NCBI GenBank assembly: GCA_002405915.1
Contig: DHMS01000025.1
Coordinates: 1-18,566 of the forward strand
From: Christensenella sp. UBA4636
GTDB taxonomy: Bacteria > Bacillota > Clostridia > Christensenellales > Borkfalkiaceae
Direction: 5' to 3'
DNA length: 18,566 nt
Shown here piece by piece: positions 15,103-18,566 of this stretch. The notes beneath the pieces are model-generated. The model was not told the DNA's origin. It searched no databases and saw only the letters and a list, made by a program, of their open reading frames with translations. The translations under genes were made by a program, and so were the position numbers. Each line of letters begins with the position of its first letter. Position 1 is the first letter of the stretch.

Positions 15103-15121
15103 GTTTTTTAGCCCGTTTGTT

Positions 15122-15150
15122 TTTACTTTTTTTTCGAATTATGTTAGAAT
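15122..15150 (+). promoter_or_regulatory. Probable promoter of the lipoprotein-mgtE unit
   Basis: Plus strand: -35 TTTACT (15122-15127), 17-bp spacer, -10 TAGAAT (15145-15150). It is divergent from the addB promoter. A small GCGGC/GCCGC hairpin (15192-15208) lies in the 80-nt leader. Confidence 0.5.
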
Positions 15151-15235
15151 ATGACTATCTAATAACAAAAAAGTTTTTCGGCGAATAAAAAGCGGCAAAA
15201 AAAGCCGCAACAAAACGCCCAAAAGGAATATCGAC

Positions 15236-16210
15236 ATGAAAAAACACGGAATTATTTTAAGCGCGATAACGCTTGCGTTGTCGTTCTCCATTTTCACGGG
15301 CTGCACCTCGACGCCCTCGCTCTCGTTCGCAGGCTCGTACTTTCTCACCGACTCGTCCGTAACGAACGTAAGCGACGTGAACGAAACTTGCGAATATTCG
15401 ATTACTTTCGAAAAAGGCACGCGCGAAGATATTACTTTCACGCTTAAAGAACAATCGTCGTTCTACAAAACCAAGCTCGAAAAGTCGACCTACGGCGAAC
15501 AGCTCTGCTACAAACTCACGACGGAGCTTAAATACGACGGAACCTATTCGATAAAAGGCAAAACCGACGTCGTTGCGGAAAACTCAATCACGACCGAAGC
15601 GTACTTCTCCGCGATTAAAGATAAGCTCAAACCTCTTTTCTCCCGCCGCGCCGCAAAAGCTTACTCCCCGACAATCGTAAACGGCGAATTCGAAATAAAA
15701 TATTACGATTACGTTCTCGAAACTACTTATTCGGGCAACGACGCGACGGTAAAATTCACCGCCGAAAACTATAATGACGGCGACTATTCGCTCGAACCGG
15801 GCAGTAGCACGGAGTACAAAAACCTGTATAAAACCAACTACTTCGACAACGAAACCGCGCTCTTTTTGCCGCGCACCCTTTCGCTCGGCACTTCGTCGCT
15901 CACATATAACTCGATTGACGCGCTTTCAAAGACCGTGCGCTCGATGAAGCTTTCGCCGGCTTCCACGGCGACCGCCAAGCTCGATTTTTCGTCCTACACG
16001 ACGGATTCCAAAAACATAAGCTCGGTTAACGCCGACGTTGTGACTTTTGAACTCAACGAAACCTATTCCGGCTCCGCGCTCACCGCTTACTACGCGCAAA
16101 AGACCGAAACGCAAAACCAGTATTCGCGCCTTTTAAAGCTTGAAGTCAACGCAAATTACGGCATAGGAAAATTCACGTATCTCATTAAATCCGCAACTTA
16201 CGCCGCATAA
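15236..16210 (+). CDS. Predicted lipoprotein, function unknown
   Basis: The 324-residue protein begins with a lipoprotein signal: MKKHG, a hydrophobic stretch (about 6-20) and the lipobox FTGC with the lipidated cysteine at 23. The mature part is rich in Ser, Thr, Tyr and Asn with alternating hydrophobic residues, suggesting beta structure. A more basic patch, LKPLFSRRAAKAYSP, lies near 130-145. I recognise no domain. AAGGAA lies 8 nt before the ATG. The protein would sit on the outer face of the cell membrane. mgtE follows after 78 bp with no terminator seen between, so the two may share a transcript. A substrate-binding or envelope role is possible, but nothing in the sequence proves it. 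Confidence 0.82.
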   Translation: MKKHGIILSAITLALSFSIFTGCTSTPSLSFAGSYFLTDSSVTNVSDVNETCEYSITFEKGTREDITFTLKEQSSFYKTKLEKSTYGEQLCYKLTTELKYDGTYSIKGKTDVVAENSITTEAYFSAIKDKLKPLFSRRAAKAYSPTIVNGEFEIKYYDYVLETTYSGNDATVKFTAENYNDGDYSLEPGSSTEYKNLYKTNYFDNETALFLPRTLSLGTSSLTYNSIDALSKTVRSMKLSPASTATAKLDFSSYTTDSKNISSVNADVVTFELNETYSGSALTAYYAQKTETQNQYSRLLKLEVNANYGIGKFTYLIKSATYAA

Positions 16211-16288
16211 AAAGCTTCAACTTTGTAGACAGCCACCGAAAAAAAGTCGCTTTAAGCGCGAAAAAATCTATAAGAAGGAGGTAAACGC

Positions 16289-17716
16289 ATGGAAGAAAAC
16301 GAAAACCTTACCCCCGCGCCCGCCGAACAGGATACGGGCAAAAGAGACTATAAGCAAGAACTTTTGGACTTGCTCAAACAAAACCTACCCGACGAAGAGT
16401 TAAAAGAAAAACTCTCCGACTACCATGAATCGGACATAGCGGAAATTCTGCCCGATATCACTAAGGAAGAACGCCTTAAGCTATACCGCATTTTAGGCAA
16501 CGAAGCCGTTTCGGAAATATTCACCTACCTCGACGACGTAGAAGACTTCATTTCCGAACTCGACAGCGAAAAAGCCGCCGACATAATCGAAGAAATGGAC
16601 GCGGACGACGCTATCGAAGTACTCGACGAACTCGAAGAAGATAAACGTTCGGAGATTTTCGATCTTCTCGACGAGGACGCCGCAAAGGACATCGAACTTA
16701 TCGAAAAGTACGACGACGACCAAATCGGTTCGCGAATGACGACAAACTTCGTCACCGTCAAAATCTCGATGTCCGTTAAGCAGGCGATGAAAAGCGTTAT
16801 CGACCAAGCCGCCGACAACGACAACATTTCCACCGTTTACGTCGTGAATGACGACGATACCTACGCCGGCGCGTTTTCTCTCCGCGACCTCGTCGTCGCT
16901 CGCTCTTCAACCCCGCTCGACGATATCACTGTTTCCGCTTACCCCTACTTTTATGCCGACGAAAAAGTTTCGCAGTGCATCGAAGAATTAAAGGATTACT
17001 CGGAGGACTCCCTTCCCGTACTAAACCGCGACAACAAGGTAATCGGCGCGATTACTTCAAGCGAACTCGTCGACGTCGTCGACCAGGAATTCGGCGACGA
17101 CTATGCGAAACTCGCGGGTTTAACGCACGAAGAAGACCTCCAAGAACCGGTTTTCAAAAGCGTAACGAAAAGGCTCCCGTGGCTCATACTTTTAATGGGC
17201 TTAGGGCTTGTCGTTTCCTCGCTCATCGGCTCGTTCGAATACGTTATCAAAGTACTGCCGCTCCTCGTTTCCTTTCAGTCGCTTATTCTCGATATGTCGG
17301 GTAACGGCGGAACGCAAAGCCTTGCCGTCACTATTCGCGTTATTTCCAATAATACGCTCGAAGCGAAAGAAGTTTGGCGGCTCATATTCAAGGAAGCGCG
17401 CGTCGGGCTTGTAAACGGCTTGATTTTAGGCGTTTTCGCAACGATTTTATGCACGCTCTATATCCTCGTTTTAAAGAAGCTCGCCTTTATTGTCGCCCTC
17501 GCGTACGCGGGTTGCATAGGCGTTTCCCTTATGCTTGCGATATTCCTTTCCAGCCTCGGCGGCACGCTTATTCCTCTTTTATTCAAGAAGATAAAAATTG
17601 ACCCAGCCGTCGCTTCGGGTCCTTTAATCACTACCATAAACGACCTTGTCGCCGCTACCCTCTACTACACCCTCGCCAACGTATTCTTAATCGGCGTAAT
17701 GGGCATAGTCGGCTAA
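16289..17716 (+). CDS. mgtE: MgtE magnesium channel/transporter
   Basis: This 475-residue membrane protein is an MgtE-family Mg2+ channel. It has an acidic N domain (about 20-150, full of DDAIEVLDELEED-type helices), two CBS domains (about 153-275) that sense intracellular Mg2+, a plug helix, and five membrane helices (about 300-475). Family-specific motifs are MSGNGGTQS (336-344) and DPAVASGP (438-445) followed by TTINDLVA, whose D452 corresponds to the pore aspartate. The start has a near-perfect AGAAGGAGGT site. The 78-nt upstream gap is too short for a Mg2+ M-box riboswitch, so control is probably through the protein's own CBS gate or the upstream promoter. It ends at a clear terminator. 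Confidence 0.96.
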   Translation: MEENENLTPAPAEQDTGKRDYKQELLDLLKQNLPDEELKEKLSDYHESDIAEILPDITKEERLKLYRILGNEAVSEIFTYLDDVEDFISELDSEKAADIIEEMDADDAIEVLDELEEDKRSEIFDLLDEDAAKDIELIEKYDDDQIGSRMTTNFVTVKISMSVKQAMKSVIDQAADNDNISTVYVVNDDDTYAGAFSLRDLVVARSSTPLDDITVSAYPYFYADEKVSQCIEELKDYSEDSLPVLNRDNKVIGAITSSELVDVVDQEFGDDYAKLAGLTHEEDLQEPVFKSVTKRLPWLILLMGLGLVVSSLIGSFEYVIKVLPLLVSFQSLILDMSGNGGTQSLAVTIRVISNNTLEAKEVWRLIFKEARVGLVNGLILGVFATILCTLYILVLKKLAFIVALAYAGCIGVSLMLAIFLSSLGGTLIPLLFKKIKIDPAVASGPLITTINDLVAATLYYTLANVFLIGVMGIVG

Positions 17717-17733
17717 AAAACAAAACTCCACAA

Positions 17734-17768
17734 AACGGGATTGCTTTTTCGGCAACCCCGTTGTTTTT
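17734..17768 (+). terminator. Intrinsic terminator of mgtE
   Basis: Stem AACGGG-a-TTGC / GCAA-c-CCCGTT (17734-17744 with 17752-17762), then TTTTT at 17764-17768, starting 18 nt after the mgtE stop. Confidence 0.88.
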
Positions 17769-17830
17769 ATGTGTGTTAATTTATTAAAAAATCAATCAAT
17801 AAGTCGATTATCGCAAGTTTTTAAGCATGA

Positions 17831-17862
17831 GAAAAGGCTATCGCCTTTAGCGGCAATAGCCT
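17831..17862 (-). terminator. Terminator of the toxin/immunity operon
   Basis: Hairpin AGGCTAT-c-GCC / GGC-a-ATAGCCT with a short loop; read on the minus strand it is followed by TTTTC. It lies about 50 nt downstream of the immunity-gene stop. The neighbouring 17769-17830 stretch is AT-rich with no feature beyond ATAAGTCGAT. Confidence 0.75.
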
Positions 17863-17911
17863 AAGAAACAATTGAGAATAGAAAAAATTAAGTATGAGTA
17901 ATTTTAAGCTA

Positions 17912-18202
17912 TTAGGTAATAATTTTCAAAAAGTCCTCAATAGTGAGAATAAGTCTTGTCGAATCTTGAAAAACTTTGTTTTCTTCCGCTATTCCATCAA
18001 CAATCAAAATCATTGTTTCGGCAGATGACTTGTTTATTATATACTTATTGCCTTCATATTCAAAGCTTCTCAAATTCTCGTTGCTAATAAGACATCTTAA
18101 GTCAGATAAGATATCCTTGTTTTCACAATAAAGAAAATCTTGTACTTTTGCAAAAGCTTTCTCACCATATTTAGAAATAATATAATCTTTGTTAATTGTC
18201 AT
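17912..18202 (-). CDS. Putative immunity protein of the adjacent toxin
   Basis: I place the start at 18202 (MTINKDYIISKYG, 96 residues) because GAGG lies 7 nt upstream and the gene then begins 10 bp after the toxin stop; an earlier in-frame ATG at 18253 would run into the toxin gene and has no such site. The protein is small, acidic and soluble, with a predicted strand-rich middle (FEYEGNKYIINK) and a C-terminal ILTIEDFLKIIT. I recognise no named immunity family. Its size, its position just after a polymorphic toxin end on the same strand, and its AT-rich base composition, like the toxin's, argue that it is the cognate immunity protein that blocks the toxin in the producing cell. Confidence 0.65.
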   Translation of the reverse strand: MTINKDYIISKYGEKAFAKVQDFLYCENKDILSDLRCLISNENLRSFEYEGNKYIINKSSAETMILIVDGIAEENKVFQDSTRLILTIEDFLKIIT

Positions 18203-18212
18203 TTTTTTACCT

Positions 18213-18566
18213 CTATTTCGGAAAAACTGTCCATATATTACCGAATTCATCAATAATCATTAAGATACTACTTTCTCCTCTTGTTCCAATAACTTTTCCA
18301 GCATCCAAAACAATATCAAAAGATTTTTGTCCTAAAGAACCAAGTACACCAGAATTATTACCTGCACTTAGAATGTTACTTCTATTTACAGTTTCTTTTA
18401 AAATTGCCTTGGCTTCTGCCTCAGTACCGACATTAAATTTACTCCATTTACCACCAGAAGAATTTAGGTGTTTATTTTTCACAGTAAACTCGTCAACCTT
18501 TGCTTTCGATAAAGCATCTTTAGCACATATATTATGTACCAATACTTCGCTTTCGCCGACATAGTA
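18213..18566 (-). CDS. Polymorphic toxin, C-terminal end (5' truncated by window)
   Basis: The reading frame is open from the window edge to a TAG stop, giving the last 117 residues of a longer protein. The visible part begins YYVGESEVLVHNIC; the VGE..VLVHN motif is the classic junction before the variable toxin domain in Rhs, WapA and other secreted polymorphic toxins. The toxin domain that follows has KHLNSSGGKWSKFNV (H33, W41), then GKVIGTRGESS and, near the end, IWTVFPK. This pattern reminds me of the type-35 polymorphic toxin (Ntox35) family, tentatively. It would be exported and attack a rival cell, probably as a nuclease. A TTG at 18542 is unlikely to be the true start because the frame stays open beyond it. 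An immunity gene follows 10 bp downstream. Confidence 0.75.
   Translation of the reverse strand, partial: YYVGESEVLVHNICAKDALSKAKVDEFTVKNKHLNSSGGKWSKFNVGTEAEAKAILKETVNRSNILSAGNNSGVLGSLGQKSFDIVLDAGKVIGTRGESSILMIIDEFGNIWTVFPK

Noticed and set aside
16211..16288. Possible Mg2+ riboswitch before mgtE
   Set aside because: The gap is only 78 nt, shorter than an M-box (about 160 nt), and no terminator-antiterminator pair is visible.
16493..16833. Minus-strand frames of about 100 codons inside mgtE
   Set aside because: They arise from the repetitive acidic GAC/GAA codons of the MgtE N domain; no start signals.
18203..18253. Earlier in-frame start for the immunity gene
   Set aside because: It would overlap the toxin gene and lacks a good ribosome site; the ATG at 18202 has GAGG at proper spacing.
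1..18566. tRNA, rRNA, CRISPR array, insertion sequence or integrase
   Set aside because: I found no cloverleaf, rRNA segment, regularly spaced repeat array, transposase or integrase motif in the window.

Overview
The window looks like a chromosomal stretch of a low-to-mid GC Bacillota, most likely an uncultured Clostridia-type gut lineage. The grounds are AddAB recombination genes rather than RecBCD, strong AAGGAGG-type ribosome binding sites, sigma-A promoters of TTGACA/17/TATAAT type, many U-tailed intrinsic terminators, and an Fe-S Mrp ATPase plus MgtE. This is inference from gene families; no marker gene fixes the taxon.

Layout. 1-2200 (+): the last 35 codons of serS, a hairpin, then glutamine-dependent NAD synthetase nadE and a strong terminator. 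2239-2950: an AT-rich stretch with a three-helix mini membrane protein and, upstream of it on the minus strand, an orphan structured RNA with its own consensus promoter and terminator; its rod-like fold resembles 6S RNA. 2955-4270 (-): a promoter, a 39-codon small ORF and two tandem paralogous membrane-anchored proteins of unknown function, closed by a terminator. 4290-5914 (-): a promoter, the Mrp/NBP35 Fe-S carrier and a membrane protein, with a 22-bp direct repeat in both the leader and the trailer of the transcript. 5933-8389 (-): a perfect-consensus promoter overlapped by an inverted repeat, then a three-gene overlapping operon of winged-helix regulator, AbiEii/MNT-like nucleotidyltransferase and calcineurin-like phosphoesterase. 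This reads as a type IV (AbiE-like) toxin-antitoxin or defence operon with an added phosphoesterase. 8404-14950 (-): addB-addA, overlapping, ending only 74 bp before the AbiE-like operon. 14951-15235: divergent promoter region. 15236-17768 (+): a lipoprotein of unknown function, then the magnesium channel MgtE and a terminator. 17831-18566 (-): the C-terminal part of a polymorphic toxin cut by the window edge, followed by a small putative immunity gene and a terminator.

How the parts relate. Housekeeping genes (serS, nadE, mrp, addAB, mgtE) alternate with accessory, conflict-type cassettes: the AbiE-like triad, the toxin/immunity pair and the paralogous surface proteins. The best candidates for undescribed biology are the regulator-nucleotidyltransferase-phosphoesterase triad next to addAB, and the orphan rod-shaped RNA. 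All functional links are inferred from order, overlap and motifs; no database search was possible.
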